DNA of 25,675 bases, from positions 1-25,675 of the forward strand of contig CAYVKE010000035.1 in the NCBI GenBank assembly GCA_964451935.1, in the 5' to 3' direction. The notes under the pieces were generated by a model that saw only the letters and a list, made by a program, of their open reading frames with translations, made no database searches and had not been told where the DNA came from. Source of the stretch: CALFXN01 sp964451935. Its GTDB lineage: Bacteria > Synergistota > Synergistia > Synergistales > Aminobacteriaceae. Made by a program: the position numbers and the translations under genes. Positions 8,378 to 16,120 of this stretch are shown piece after piece (within the stretch, counting starts at the first letter, position 1; every line of letters begins with the position of its first letter).

Positions 8378-11377
8378 TTATCTCAAAAAGTCCACCAGCG
8401 TGGGTTGGACGATTTTCGCCATCACGGCAAGGCTCGCCTGGTACACCGACTGGGCCATGGCGAATTGCGTGGCCGCGTCGGCAAGATCGATGTCGCCGAT
8501 TTTGCTGTACAGTTCCGTGATGTTGGTGTTGTTCTGCTTCATCCGCGAATCGTCGGATTGATACCGTTTGAGGAGCGCACCTTCCTGGGTCCGCCGTTTG
8601 AGCAGATTGTCCAGGAAATCGTCGATCTTGGTGATCATGGAGTCGGAGATGCCTTCACGATCCTCTGCCTTGATGGCGCCGGTCAAGTCCTCGAGAAAAC
8701 CGAAAAAGTCCGTCTTCTCGCGGCTCGCGGCGGAACGCGTGACGACGTTCTGGTTGAAGGGCGAATCGGGGAGAGAACCGCGCCGCAAAGAAGTCGCCGC
8801 TCCGCTTCCAGGGGCAGGGAAAAAGACACCGTTTCCGGCAACCGCACGAGTCTCATCTATGGTCACAATGGCTCCCTTTGGAGACCAAAGGACCAGATGC
8901 TTTTCGGCTCCGTCCTGAACGACCTCCGCCTGAACGTCGCCGCCCTGGAAGCGCGCGTTGATCGCTTTCGCGACATCTTCAACGGACAACGGAGACGGAG
9001 GCGTATCGGGTGTCAATTCATCAATGTCTATTACGTGGGTGTATCCTTCGACGGAGATGGCGATTTCGTCCCCGCCGCCGACGCTTGGCGCCCATAATGC
9101 TGCATCCTCGCCGCGCAAGGCGGTGTCGATCGTGAGCATCTGTGACGAATCGCCCGTTACGTCATACACGGAGATCGCGGAACCGTCCTTTGCGGAGAGC
9201 GCCATCATGACATTGGTTCCTGTAGGTGTCGGCGGATTTGGCAGATCGCCATCGAAGAAAGCGACATCAAGCCACGAGCCCGCAGCAGCGCGAATCTTGT
9301 CTGNNNNNNNNNNNNNNNNNNNNNNNNNCCCCATCTGCAATGCGATCCCGCCGGTGTATGAAGGATTGAGCGCCGGGTCGGGTATCGGGAGATCGGTGAT
9401 CCGCAGGGCTTCCCCCGTTTTCGCGAAGAGGACCGTCTCGCCGGTGGCGGAGTCGAGGACGTCTCTCACCAGCAGCGCCTCCCCCGCCTGGCTGTTCACT
9501 TGCGAAACGATCTGCCCCATGACTTTCGTCCGGTCCACGGTTCCACCCGCGTTCTTGACGTCATCAAGATAGAGCTTGACTTCAAAGCTCCGCTCTCCGA
9601 CCCGCACGTTCACGAGCGACGGAATGTTCGGGTCAACACACGGCAGCGTCGGAAAGACAACATCGCCCGCAACGGCCGAGCTGTTGCACCGGATCGCCGT
9701 GCTCATTCCGAGCTGTGCGGCATAGGTGTTCGCATTACGGTCGTAGATGACAAGCGGTTCGTTGTCTTTCGGCCGAAGGACGATGCGCTTCGTCGCGTCC
9801 TCTTTGTTGACGCCGGGCTCCCAGACGCCTGATTCTATTTCTTCCTCGTCGGTCTCGACGGTCACTTCGAGCCAGTCGCCGGCGACCTGCTCGATCCTTT
9901 TCGCGAGGTCATCAGCGGAAAGCCCCGTTATGCCGGCGATCTTGAGGTCGACGACATGATCGCCGCTCTGGAGACGCCATTGCAGCTCACCGGTTCCGCC
10001 GGAAAGCACAGCTCCGGTCGTCGGCATCTGGACGCTCTTTACGGTCGTTTCCATGCCGAGGTACGCAGCAAGGTCAATGTGGCTGTGGTCCACGGCGCGC
10101 TCGACCGGCGTCGAGGATACGAGCCCGTCCGTTCCGGGGGTAAAGAGGTCCGTCAGATTCGAGCCCGGTTCCGAAGACAATTCGAGCGTGAACGACTTTC
10201 CGGTTTCCCTGGCGGATACGACAAGCCTCGCTTCCGTTCCCGGCGCGTCGTCTTTGTTCACTCGCGCCTGGATCCCCTGAACGTTGGAAAGAGCGGCGGC
10301 GATATTGTCGAGGGTGTCTCCGGCCGCAACGTCGACGACGATCGGTTCGCCGTTGTCGATCCGCACGGTGATCGTTCCGGCTACAGCCGCGGTCCACTGG
10401 GGCGTCGTGTTTTCGACGGACTTGCCCGATACGCCCTGTTTCATGTCAACGAGATCCGTCTCGGGCCAGCCCGTCACCTGGACCGGCTCCCCGGTGCGGC
10501 TCGCGAAGACGAGCTGCTGCACGCCGCGCTCCGCGTCCTTCACGACCGAAACGTCCACGATGCGGCTCACGTCGCCCATCGACATCGATTCGTTGATCAG
10601 TTTCGCGATGTCGTCGAGCGACAGTCCCTGCGACTCTTTCGGATCGCGGAAACGGTTGAAATCGGTGTCATCTATTGTTCCATCGGTGTTGTCGTCGTTC
10701 CACGTCTCCGGGATGTGAACCTTGACCGTCCGGTCTCCGACCCTGATCTGCAGAATCTCGTCGCGCCCGGTCCATTCGAAATCGAGCGGAACTTCGACGC
10801 TCTTGAGCGTGTACCGCGTGTAGTCCTCGGGAAAGACCTCCCGACCCGTGAACGACACCTGTCCGACGACGCCCTTGTCGATCTCGAACTCCATGTGTTC
10901 GTCGCCGCCGCGATAGCAGACCTTGCCCGAGGCGTCGCGATAGAAGGGCTGTTGACAGACCTTCGTTCCGCCCAGAAGATACCGGCCTTCGACCGAGTAA
11001 TTGGCGATGTTCCGCATTTCTTCCTGCAGCTCGGATATCTCGGTCGCGATGGCGTCCACTTCGGCGTCTTCCAGCGCGCCGTCGCCGGCGTAGATCGTGA
11101 GTTCGCGGATCCGCTGAACGACGCTCGTCATCTGGTCGAACGCCGTATCGGTGTTCGCGAGCCACGCCTGCGCGGCGTCCAGGTTTCGCGTGTACTGGAC
11201 GTTTTCGACGAGCGACGTTTCGAGCGACATCTCGCGAGCGACGTCGGCAGGCGCGTCGCTCGGCCGGGAGTGCAACTTCCCGGAAGCCATCTGCGTTTGC
11301 ATCTCCAGCATCCGGGAGAGGTTCGTGTGAAGATCCGACAATAAGGTCTTCTGGATCGTCAGGTTGCTGACGCGCAT
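8378..11377 (-). CDS. flgL: FlgL hook-filament junction protein, greatly enlarged (about 1000 aa, contains assembly gap)
   Basis: Second hook-filament junction protein. Residues 1-180 carry the flagellin-like N-terminal helices (SNLTIQKTLLSDLHTNLSRM) and a YLLGGTK...PFYRDASGKVCYRG segment typical of FlgL. The C-terminal 100 residues return to the helical domain and end in VMAKIVQPTLVDFLR. E. coli FlgL has 317 residues; here about 650 extra central residues form at least six related beta-rich units, at about 206-318, 334-411, 463-545, 588-683, 684-738 (broken by the N run) and 770-840. Each has a strand pair, a DDIAKxIN-like helix and a final hydrophobic strand. They look like flagellin hook-IN type modules. 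The ATG has AGGGGG 8 nt upstream and sits 16 nt after the flgK stop. The reading frame stays open across the 25 N, but the true missing length is unknown. Confidence 0.93.
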   Translation of the reverse strand: MRVSNLTIQKTLLSDLHTNLSRMLEMQTQMASGKLHSRPSDAPADVAREMSLETSLVENVQYTRNLDAAQAWLANTDTAFDQMTSVVQRIRELTIYAGDGALEDAEVDAIATEISELQEEMRNIANYSVEGRYLLGGTKVCQQPFYRDASGKVCYRGGDEHMEFEIDKGVVGQVSFTGREVFPEDYTRYTLKSVEVPLDFEWTGRDEILQIRVGDRTVKVHIPETWNDDNTDGTIDDTDFNRFRDPKESQGLSLDDIAKLINESMSMGDVSRIVDVSVVKDAERGVQQLVFASRTGEPVQVTGWPETDLVDMKQGVSGKSVENTTPQWTAAVAGTITVRIDNGEPIVVDVAAGDTLDNIAAALSNVQGIQARVNKDDAPGTEARLVVSARETGKSFTLELSSEPGSNLTDLFTPGTDGLVSSTPVERAVDHSHIDLAAYLGMETTVKSVQMPTTGAVLSGGTGELQWRLQSGDHVVDLKIAGITGLSADDLAKRIEQVAGDWLEVTVETDEEEIESGVWEPGVNKEDATKRIVLRPKDNEPLVIYDRNANTYAAQLGMSTAIRCNSSAVAGDVVFPTLPCVDPNIPSLVNVRVGERSFEVKLYLDDVKNAGGTVDRTKVMGQIVSQVNSQAGEALLVRDVLDSATGETVLFAKTGEALRITDLPIPDPALNPSYTGGIALQMGXXXXXXXXXDKIRAAAGSWLDVAFFDGDLPNPPTPTGTNVMMALSAKDGSAISVYDVTGDSSQMLTIDTALRGEDAALWAPSVGGGDEIAISVEGYTHVIDIDELTPDTPPSPLSVEDVAKAINARFQGGDVQAEVVQDGAEKHLVLWSPKGAIVTIDETRAVAGNGVFFPAPGSGAATSLRRGSLPDSPFNQNVVTRSAASREKTDFFGFLEDLTGAIKAEDREGISDSMITKIDDFLDNLLKRRTQEGALLKRYQSDDSRMKQNNTNITELYSKIGDIDLADAATQFAMAQSVYQASLAVMAKIVQPTLVDFLR
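9304..9328. other. Assembly gap of 25 N inside flgL
   Basis: Twenty-five undetermined bases interrupt the repeated central part of flgL. On the minus strand the frame remains open on both sides, giving nine unknown residues. Comparison with the sister unit at residues 463-545 suggests the segment missing before DKIRAAAGSWLDV should be longer than nine residues. The N run may therefore be a placeholder and not a measured length. Confidence 0.95.
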
Positions 11378-11393
11378 GTGACTTTCCCCCTCC

Positions 11394-13949
11394 CTAGCGG
11401 CCTACGAGGCCCATTCCGTTGATGATTTTGTCGAGCATTTCGTCGATCGTCGTGATGTAGCGCGACATCGCGTTGAAGCTCTGCTGGAATTTGACGATGT
11501 CGAGCATTTCCTCGTCGATGTTGACGCCCATCGTCGCCTGACGTTGCGTATCGATCTGGCCAGTGAGTTCCGTCTGGTTGTCGCTCATTTGTTCGGCGCG
11601 CGCGGCGTCGCTTCCGAGTCTGGCGGTAAAGGCTTCATAAAACTGATTGAACGATGCGCTGTCGCCCGTCATGACGCGAGCCTGCTTGAGCTGCGCCAAG
11701 AGCAGCGCGTTGGAGCCGTCGCCGCACCCCAGACTCTTGCCCTTTCCGTCGTCCCGCGCAGCTCCGATGAGGCTCGGGTCGTTCACGACGGCCGTGTTGA
11801 TGCCGAGCGATCGCGATGCGCCGTATTGCGACGCGATCGTGTCGAAGAAGTTGACGCCCGTGGTGGTTTCGTTGTCGCCGATTCCGTGTCCGCCGTAGTG
11901 AATCGCGTTCATTTCCGTCGCGAGCCCGTAGGCCAGTTGGTCGAACGAGTCGAGGTAGCTCAGGATGTAGTCGTCCCTCGCCTCCATCGTTCCCGCGATG
12001 GAACCGCCCTGGACGTGGTGGCGTATCGTGATGCTCGTTTCGTCGCTCGCCTTCTTGAGCTTCAGCGTGACGCCTTCGGCCACGGCGCTCGTCCGTGTCG
12101 CGGTGTAGTCGTCGTACGCCTGCGTTATCTCGTTTTTCGCCGGGACGAGGCGGGCCTCGCGGAACATGTTGCCCGACGACAGGTAGCGGCGGTCGTCGAA
12201 GGTGAACGAGGTGTCTTCCGACTGCTGCATAAAGCTTGTCGCCGTTTCTCCCGAAACGGCCGTCGAAATGAGCCCGAGCCGCTGCGCGACGTGCAGGGAG
12301 CCGTTTTCGTCGCCCATGACGTTGATCCGCTGGCTTTCGCCCACGACGTTGCTTTCCAGGACGAGATAGAAGGTGTCGTCGGTCCCCTTTTCGATGCTTG
12401 CGTGCAGCCACTGCTCCGGTTTGTCGAGTATCGCGTTTCCGTCGGAATCGGTGATGCCGTACACGCCGTTGATCTTGTTCCGGATCGTTTCGAGCGTGTC
12501 TGCTTCCGTGACATCGATGGTCATCTTCGGCGAGTCGTCGGTCATGCCGAGCTTCGAGACAATGCCGCCCTTGACGTCGACGATGGAAATCAAGTGGAAG
12601 TCATCCGAAGCGAGCGTCATCTGGTCCCCGCCAGCGGTTGTCGTCAGCGTCGCGGAGACGTTCATCGAATCGAGGCTCGTCGACAGGAAGCCCTGGATGT
12701 CGGAAACCGTCACGTCTGCTCCGAAATTCGCCGTCACGGGCGGAACCGAATCGTCCGAAACATCCCAACTGCTCGTCCCCGTATTCCACGAAAGGGTGAC
12801 ATCCCGTTCGTTCGTCCCGGCCGACACTCGGAAGGAATACGTATCCCCCGTCGCCCCGGCCGTGAGCAGCGGCGCCGATAACACTTTCGATTTCGACTGG
12901 ACGCCCTGGCTTCCGACCTGAAGCGTGACGCTTCCCTTCAGGCTGAGCGCCTCGCTCACGGACGTCGGGCGGACGCGCGCCGGACAGGCGGGCGGAGTCG
13001 CATCACCCTGCCCCACTTTCCACGTCGTTTCGGACGCGAGGCGGTCGATCTTAACGTTGTGAACGGCTTCCTGCGCGCCCTGTTCGGCGATGATTTCGAG
13101 CACTTCGGGCTTGCCGACAAGATCGAACTCGTTTTCCTCCACCTGAACGTCATGCATTCCGTTGTTGCCGGCGACCTCGACCGCGACGAGATGCCGCGTC
13201 TGGTCGCCCTGGACGAGGATTTTGCCGTGAAGGTCGATAATATATTCGTTTGAGATGCTGCACGCCGGGTTCACGTCGATATCGATGAGTTTCGAAAGCT
13301 TTTCGGCCAGAAGATCCCGCCTGTCGTACAGGTCGTTGGGGTTTCCGCCGACGCCCTCGGTTTCCTTGATCGTGACGTTCAGCGCGGCGATCTGGTCGAT
13401 GTAGTCGTTCGCCTGGTCCACCTGAAGGACGAGATCCTTATCGAGCGCCTTGCGATACTCGTCGTAGTTCTGAACGATCTGGTCGAGTTCGGCCGTCAGG
13501 CTTTTGACCTGACTCACGACGGCTTCCCGTGCGCTTGACGAATCCGCCTGCGTATGGAAGTCTTCGAGGCTTGTCCAGAACGAATCGAGACACGCCTTGA
13601 GCCCCTTTCCGCCGGGTTCGTTGACATAGAGTTCGACGGTGTCCAGGGCCGAGGAAATTGCGTCCCAATACCCCTGCACCGTGCTCTCCTCCCGATATTG
13701 GACGTCGAGGAATTCGTCGCGAAGGCGCACGATGGCGTCGATCTTGACGCCGGTTCCGATCTGTCCGGGGATGGCGGGACGCGCGAGCCCGGGGTCGGTG
13801 TATGGATCGGTCGTTGAGGCTTCGACCCGTTGCCGGGAGTACCCTTCGACGTCGGCGTTCGAGATGTTGTGTCCGGCCGTTTCCATGCCCCTGCGGAAGT
13901 AGTCGAGCGCGCGCTTCCCAAGTTCAAGGCCGAAAAAGCTGTTAATCAT
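11394..13949 (-). CDS. flgK: FlgK hook-filament junction protein, enlarged (851 aa)
   Basis: First hook-filament junction protein (HAP1). The N-terminus is typical: FFGLELGKRALDYFRRGMET, then HNISNADVEGYSRQRVE near residues 27-43 and the long D1 helices up to about 230. The C-terminus (VNIDEEMLDIVKFQQSFNAM near 809-828, then YITTIDEMLDKIINGMG) is the canonical closing helix. E. coli FlgK has 547 residues; the extra 300 lie at about 300-600. One part of that insertion has a TLETIRNKING motif near 485-495, the helix signature of hook-IN domains. Another module covers about 340-470. The ATG has GGAGTGG 6-7 nt upstream, and the flgN stop is 12 nt away. It is most likely co-transcribed from the sigma-28 promoter ahead of flgM. 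Confidence 0.96.
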   Translation of the reverse strand: MINSFFGLELGKRALDYFRRGMETAGHNISNADVEGYSRQRVEASTTDPYTDPGLARPAIPGQIGTGVKIDAIVRLRDEFLDVQYREESTVQGYWDAISSALDTVELYVNEPGGKGLKACLDSFWTSLEDFHTQADSSSAREAVVSQVKSLTAELDQIVQNYDEYRKALDKDLVLQVDQANDYIDQIAALNVTIKETEGVGGNPNDLYDRRDLLAEKLSKLIDIDVNPACSISNEYIIDLHGKILVQGDQTRHLVAVEVAGNNGMHDVQVEENEFDLVGKPEVLEIIAEQGAQEAVHNVKIDRLASETTWKVGQGDATPPACPARVRPTSVSEALSLKGSVTLQVGSQGVQSKSKVLSAPLLTAGATGDTYSFRVSAGTNERDVTLSWNTGTSSWDVSDDSVPPVTANFGADVTVSDIQGFLSTSLDSMNVSATLTTTAGGDQMTLASDDFHLISIVDVKGGIVSKLGMTDDSPKMTIDVTEADTLETIRNKINGVYGITDSDGNAILDKPEQWLHASIEKGTDDTFYLVLESNVVGESQRINVMGDENGSLHVAQRLGLISTAVSGETATSFMQQSEDTSFTFDDRRYLSSGNMFREARLVPAKNEITQAYDDYTATRTSAVAEGVTLKLKKASDETSITIRHHVQGGSIAGTMEARDDYILSYLDSFDQLAYGLATEMNAIHYGGHGIGDNETTTGVNFFDTIASQYGASRSLGINTAVVNDPSLIGAARDDGKGKSLGCGDGSNALLLAQLKQARVMTGDSASFNQFYEAFTARLGSDAARAEQMSDNQTELTGQIDTQRQATMGVNIDEEMLDIVKFQQSFNAMSRYITTIDEMLDKIINGMGLVGR

Positions 13950-13961
13950 GGAGGTCCACTC

Positions 13962-14408
13962 CTATCCCTTGAGGTCGAAACCGCTGCTTGGAGAAAAGGC
14001 GTTCTCCATTCGGCGCCATTCCGAAAGCATCAGGTCTCCCAGACGTTGCGATTCGTCCGCAAGTCTCGAGATTATTTTCATTTCCGCCTGGAGTTTTCGT
14101 ACGACGAGGCTGAACTTCCCGGCGACGGAAGAGAGCGCTTCCCGTTCGCCCTCGTTCAGTTTCGCAAGCATTTCGGAAAGCCTGGGATGGACTCCGAGCG
14201 TCCGGGCGAGCGAGGCGGCCTCCTGTTCGCGTCGGCGGTCGAGCGCCTGCGCGCGAAACGAAGCGTCATGAAGTTCCTTCATGAGCCCCTGTAATGAATC
14301 GAGGCGCCCGCTCTTGAGCGCCTCGCGTTGTCGAACAGCGACATCCAGCGTCTCCTGCAAGGCCTGGGTTTGCTGCAGGAGGACGTCGATGAGATGTGCG
14401 GGTCTCAC
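13962..14408 (-). CDS. flgN: FlgN-like export chaperone for FlgK and FlgL (148 aa)
   Basis: Predicted cytoplasmic chaperone that keeps FlgK and FlgL unfolded and delivers them to the export gate. The protein is almost wholly helical and charged, with Gln/Leu/Glu-rich heptads near residues 5-60 and again at 85-130, as expected for the coiled FlgN fold. FlgN is poorly conserved in sequence, so the call rests on size, helical character and position between flgM and flgK, the standard place in Bacillus and enterobacteria. The start is GTG, with GGGGAG about 10 nt upstream; the stop of flgM is 7 nt away. No other start with a better ribosome site is visible. Confidence 0.85.
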   Translation of the reverse strand: MRPAHLIDVLLQQTQALQETLDVAVRQREALKSGRLDSLQGLMKELHDASFRAQALDRRREQEAASLARTLGVHPRLSEMLAKLNEGEREALSSVAGKFSLVVRKLQAEMKIISRLADESQRLGDLMLSEWRRMENAFSPSSGFDLKG

Positions 14409-14415
14409 AGAAGGA

Positions 14416-14703
14416 TCACTCCCCGCTGTTAAGGAGTCCCGCGACGATCAGACTCCGGGCGACCTTGTCGGGGTCGGGCGCGTACGTCCCTTCCTGAATC
14501 TGCTTCCGGAATCCCTCAACGACGTTTTCACGGACGTCGGGAAGCTTTTTGAGTTCCTGAGCCGCTTTCGCAAGCTCTTTCGCGAATCCGCTGAATTCGA
14601 CGCCGTCGGATGCCTGCGCCGAAGCGGTTTCGCTTCTTCCTTTTTTGACGTTGATCTTGTTTACCGGTGTTGCGCCGTACACGCCGGAAATCTTGTCAAT
14701 CAT
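14416..14703 (-). CDS. flgM: FlgM anti-sigma-28 factor (95 aa)
   Basis: Holds sigma-28 inactive in the cytoplasm until the hook is complete, then is exported so that late genes are switched on. The N-terminus MIDKISGVYGATPVNK matches the start of many FlgM proteins. The C-terminal half carries the conserved segment VRENVVEGFRKQIQEGTYAPD followed by KVARSLI, the sigma-binding helices. The frame stays open far upstream through comF in an unrelated reading frame. The ATG at 14703 is chosen because AGGGGTG lies 6 nt before it and family similarity begins exactly there. A near-perfect sigma-28 promoter lies 36 nt upstream, so FlgM would be made under control of the factor it inhibits, as in other bacteria. 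Confidence 0.94.
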   Translation of the reverse strand: MIDKISGVYGATPVNKINVKKGRSETASAQASDGVEFSGFAKELAKAAQELKKLPDVRENVVEGFRKQIQEGTYAPDPDKVARSLIVAGLLNSGE

Positions 14704-14738
14704 CGGACTCACCCCTATGTTCACTATCTCTGGATCAT

Positions 14739-14765
14739 GTATCGGCCGGAACAGGCGCCACTTTA
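14739..14765 (-). promoter_or_regulatory. Sigma-28 promoter for the flgM operon, overlapping the comF stop
   Basis: The minus strand reads TAAA (14765-14762), exactly 15 nt, then GCCGATAC (14746-14739). This fits TAAA-N15-GCCGATAA with one mismatch in the -10 box. The TAA of the comF stop codon is the first three bases of the -35 box. Transcription would begin near 14732, about 30 nt before the flgM ATG. B. subtilis has a SigD promoter at the same place between the comF region and flgM. Confidence 0.8.
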
Positions 14766-15419
14766 ACCGCTCCGGCTCCATGTCAGCGCTCCGGTCACGC
14801 GTCCTCCGGAGGAACGGATGCATTCGGCGGCGCACCGGAGCGTCGAACCCGTCGTGCAGACATCGTCGACCAGGAGCACGCGGCCTATGGCGCCGTTCCT
14901 GCACCGAAGGGCGTTTGCGTCCAGTTTTCTGCGCTGCGCGGCGTTTTTGTTCGTCTGCGTCTCCTGCCGGCCGGACCATTCCAGCAGACGTGCGACCGGG
15001 ATATCCCATATTCGCCCCATTCCTTCGGCCAGAACGGACGCCTGGTTGTAGAGCCGTTTGCTTTCCGAATGGAGCGGTACGGGAACGAGAACATCGACAT
15101 CCGGTCTGGGAAAGACGCGCGCGAGCGCCTGCCCCATTTCCCTGCCGAGACGCCGCTCGCCGCCGTATTTGAGCCGGAGGACGAGGTCGCGCCTGACGCC
15201 TTCGTGCGACCCGCCCGTTCGCAGCCAGGGCGCGCCGGGGTGGGAGCCGCACGGCGCGATGCCGCCGCACAGGAGGCATTCGTCGAGCGGCGGTTCGAGT
15301 ATCTTCACGAGGCACTCGGGGCATGCGACGACGCCCACGGCGCCGCAGACGGGACACGAACAGGGCCAGACGAGATGCGCCAGTGCGCCGAGAAGATCCG
15401 CAACGACTTCCGGGTGCAT
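14763..15419 (-). CDS. comF: ComF-family amidophosphoribosyltransferase-like protein (218 aa)
   Basis: Member of the ComF/GntX phosphoribosyltransferase-fold family, linked to uptake and processing of single-stranded DNA during competence in several bacteria. The N-terminus holds paired cysteines typical of the family's zinc module (CPVC at 22-25, CPEC at 33-36, CLLC at 48-51). A conserved RLKYGGERRLG follows at about 82-92. The C-terminus has the PRPP-binding loop VLLVDDVCTTGSTL at about 181-194. Length is normal and the ATG begins right before the zinc module. It sits between a GNAT gene (7 nt gap) and flgM (59 nt gap); comFC also precedes flgM in Bacillus. Whether this organism is competent cannot be told from the window. 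Confidence 0.93.
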   Translation of the reverse strand: MHPEVVADLLGALAHLVWPCSCPVCGAVGVVACPECLVKILEPPLDECLLCGGIAPCGSHPGAPWLRTGGSHEGVRRDLVLRLKYGGERRLGREMGQALARVFPRPDVDVLVPVPLHSESKRLYNQASVLAEGMGRIWDIPVARLLEWSGRQETQTNKNAAQRRKLDANALRCRNGAIGRVLLVDDVCTTGSTLRCAAECIRSSGGRVTGALTWSRSG

Positions 15420-15426
15420 GAAATGG

Positions 15427-15858
15427 TCAGGAGTACTCGATGGGAACGCGAAGGAGCATCAGCGTTCCTTCCTGATGGGAGAATCCGAGTTGCGACAGGA
15501 AGGGGGCGAGTTCGCTCGTGTACGTGATGACGAGCGGGATGGGGCGTACGGCCGGATGGTCGAGCGCATACCGGAGGAGCGATGTCCCGAGGCCTTTGCC
15601 CTGGTGGTCGGGGTGCACCATGATGTCCCACAGGGACGCGCGGAAGACGAAGTCCGTAAGGATCCGGCAAAAGGCGACCATGCGGCCCGTCTCGACGAAG
15701 CGGGCGGAGAAGCACAGGGACGTACCGGCGATCATGCGTTCGATGTCGTCGAGCGACCGGCTCCTGCCCCACCGCGTGAACCGGTAGAGCGTCTGAAGCT
15801 CGTCGGCCGTGACGCCGAGTTTGTTGTCGTAGAACTGGTAGTCGGGGTTACCCGGCAT
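15427..15858 (-). CDS. GNAT-family N-acetyltransferase (143 aa)
   Basis: Predicted acetyl-CoA dependent N-acetyltransferase of unknown substrate. The acetyl-CoA binding motif A is clear: IMVHPDHQGKGLGTSLL at about residues 79-94, with the Q-x-x-G-x-G loop at 86-91. The length is normal for a single GNAT domain. The reading frame is open further upstream, but the ATG at 15858 has GGAGG 5 nt before it and gives a normal GNAT start. It overlaps the end of the zinc-ribbon gene by 11 nt, so the two are likely translationally coupled and may work together. Small-molecule and protein substrates are both possible; nothing in the sequence picks one. Confidence 0.9.
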   Translation of the reverse strand: MPGNPDYQFYDNKLGVTADELQTLYRFTRWGRSRSLDDIERMIAGTSLCFSARFVETGRMVAFCRILTDFVFRASLWDIMVHPDHQGKGLGTSLLRYALDHPAVRPIPLVITYTSELAPFLSQLGFSHQEGTLMLLRVPIEYS

Positions 15859-16105
15859 AATCGCCTCCGGCGTCCGCAGGGGCGTTTTCCGCCTCTTCGG
15901 TCTTGGCGCACGCATGCACAAGCGCCATGCCGTGAACGATCTTCCGGAGGTCGGAATTCCTCGCATCCGAAGATACGGGAAGCTGTATGATCTGTCCCGT
16001 TCCGCATCTGGGGCAGACCCACCAGGCGCGCGCCATGCCGTCCGCGTCCGGCGCCCCTGCAAGGACTTTCGACTCGCCGCAAATCTGACATGCCACGATC
16101 AACAT
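15848..16105 (-). CDS. Small zinc-ribbon protein of unknown function (85 aa)
   Basis: A short protein with two CxxC knuckles, CQIC at residues 6-9 and CPRC at 31-34, separated by 21 residues. That pattern suits a single zinc ribbon, followed by a short helix and an acidic, low-complexity tail rich in Ala, Glu and Gly. I do not recognise a named family. The ATG follows the DUF3084 gene by 15 nt and has a purine-rich GGAAGAGAG upstream. It overlaps the GNAT gene by 11 nt. The protein may be a nucleic-acid or protein adaptor for the GNAT enzyme, but this is inferred only from coupling. Consistent codon use and the ribosome site support a real gene. Confidence 0.75.
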   Translation of the reverse strand: MLIVACQICGESKVLAGAPDADGMARAWWVCPRCGTGQIIQLPVSSDARNSDLRKIVHGMALVHACAKTEEAENAPADAGGDYAG

Positions 16106-16120
16106 GAATCTCTCTTCCCC

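Noticed and set aside
9956..11344. Long plus-strand open frame (462 codons) opposite flgL
   Set aside because: It mirrors the codon structure of the GC-rich flgL gene, is Arg/Asp/Val-rich with no family motif, and has no ribosome site. The same applies to plus-strand frames at 1211-2398, 6985-8043 and 11544-12881.
14416..15357. Single 313-codon frame covering flgM and part of comF
   Set aside because: The upstream two thirds are an Arg-rich out-of-frame shadow of comF. FlgM similarity and a ribosome site begin at 14703.
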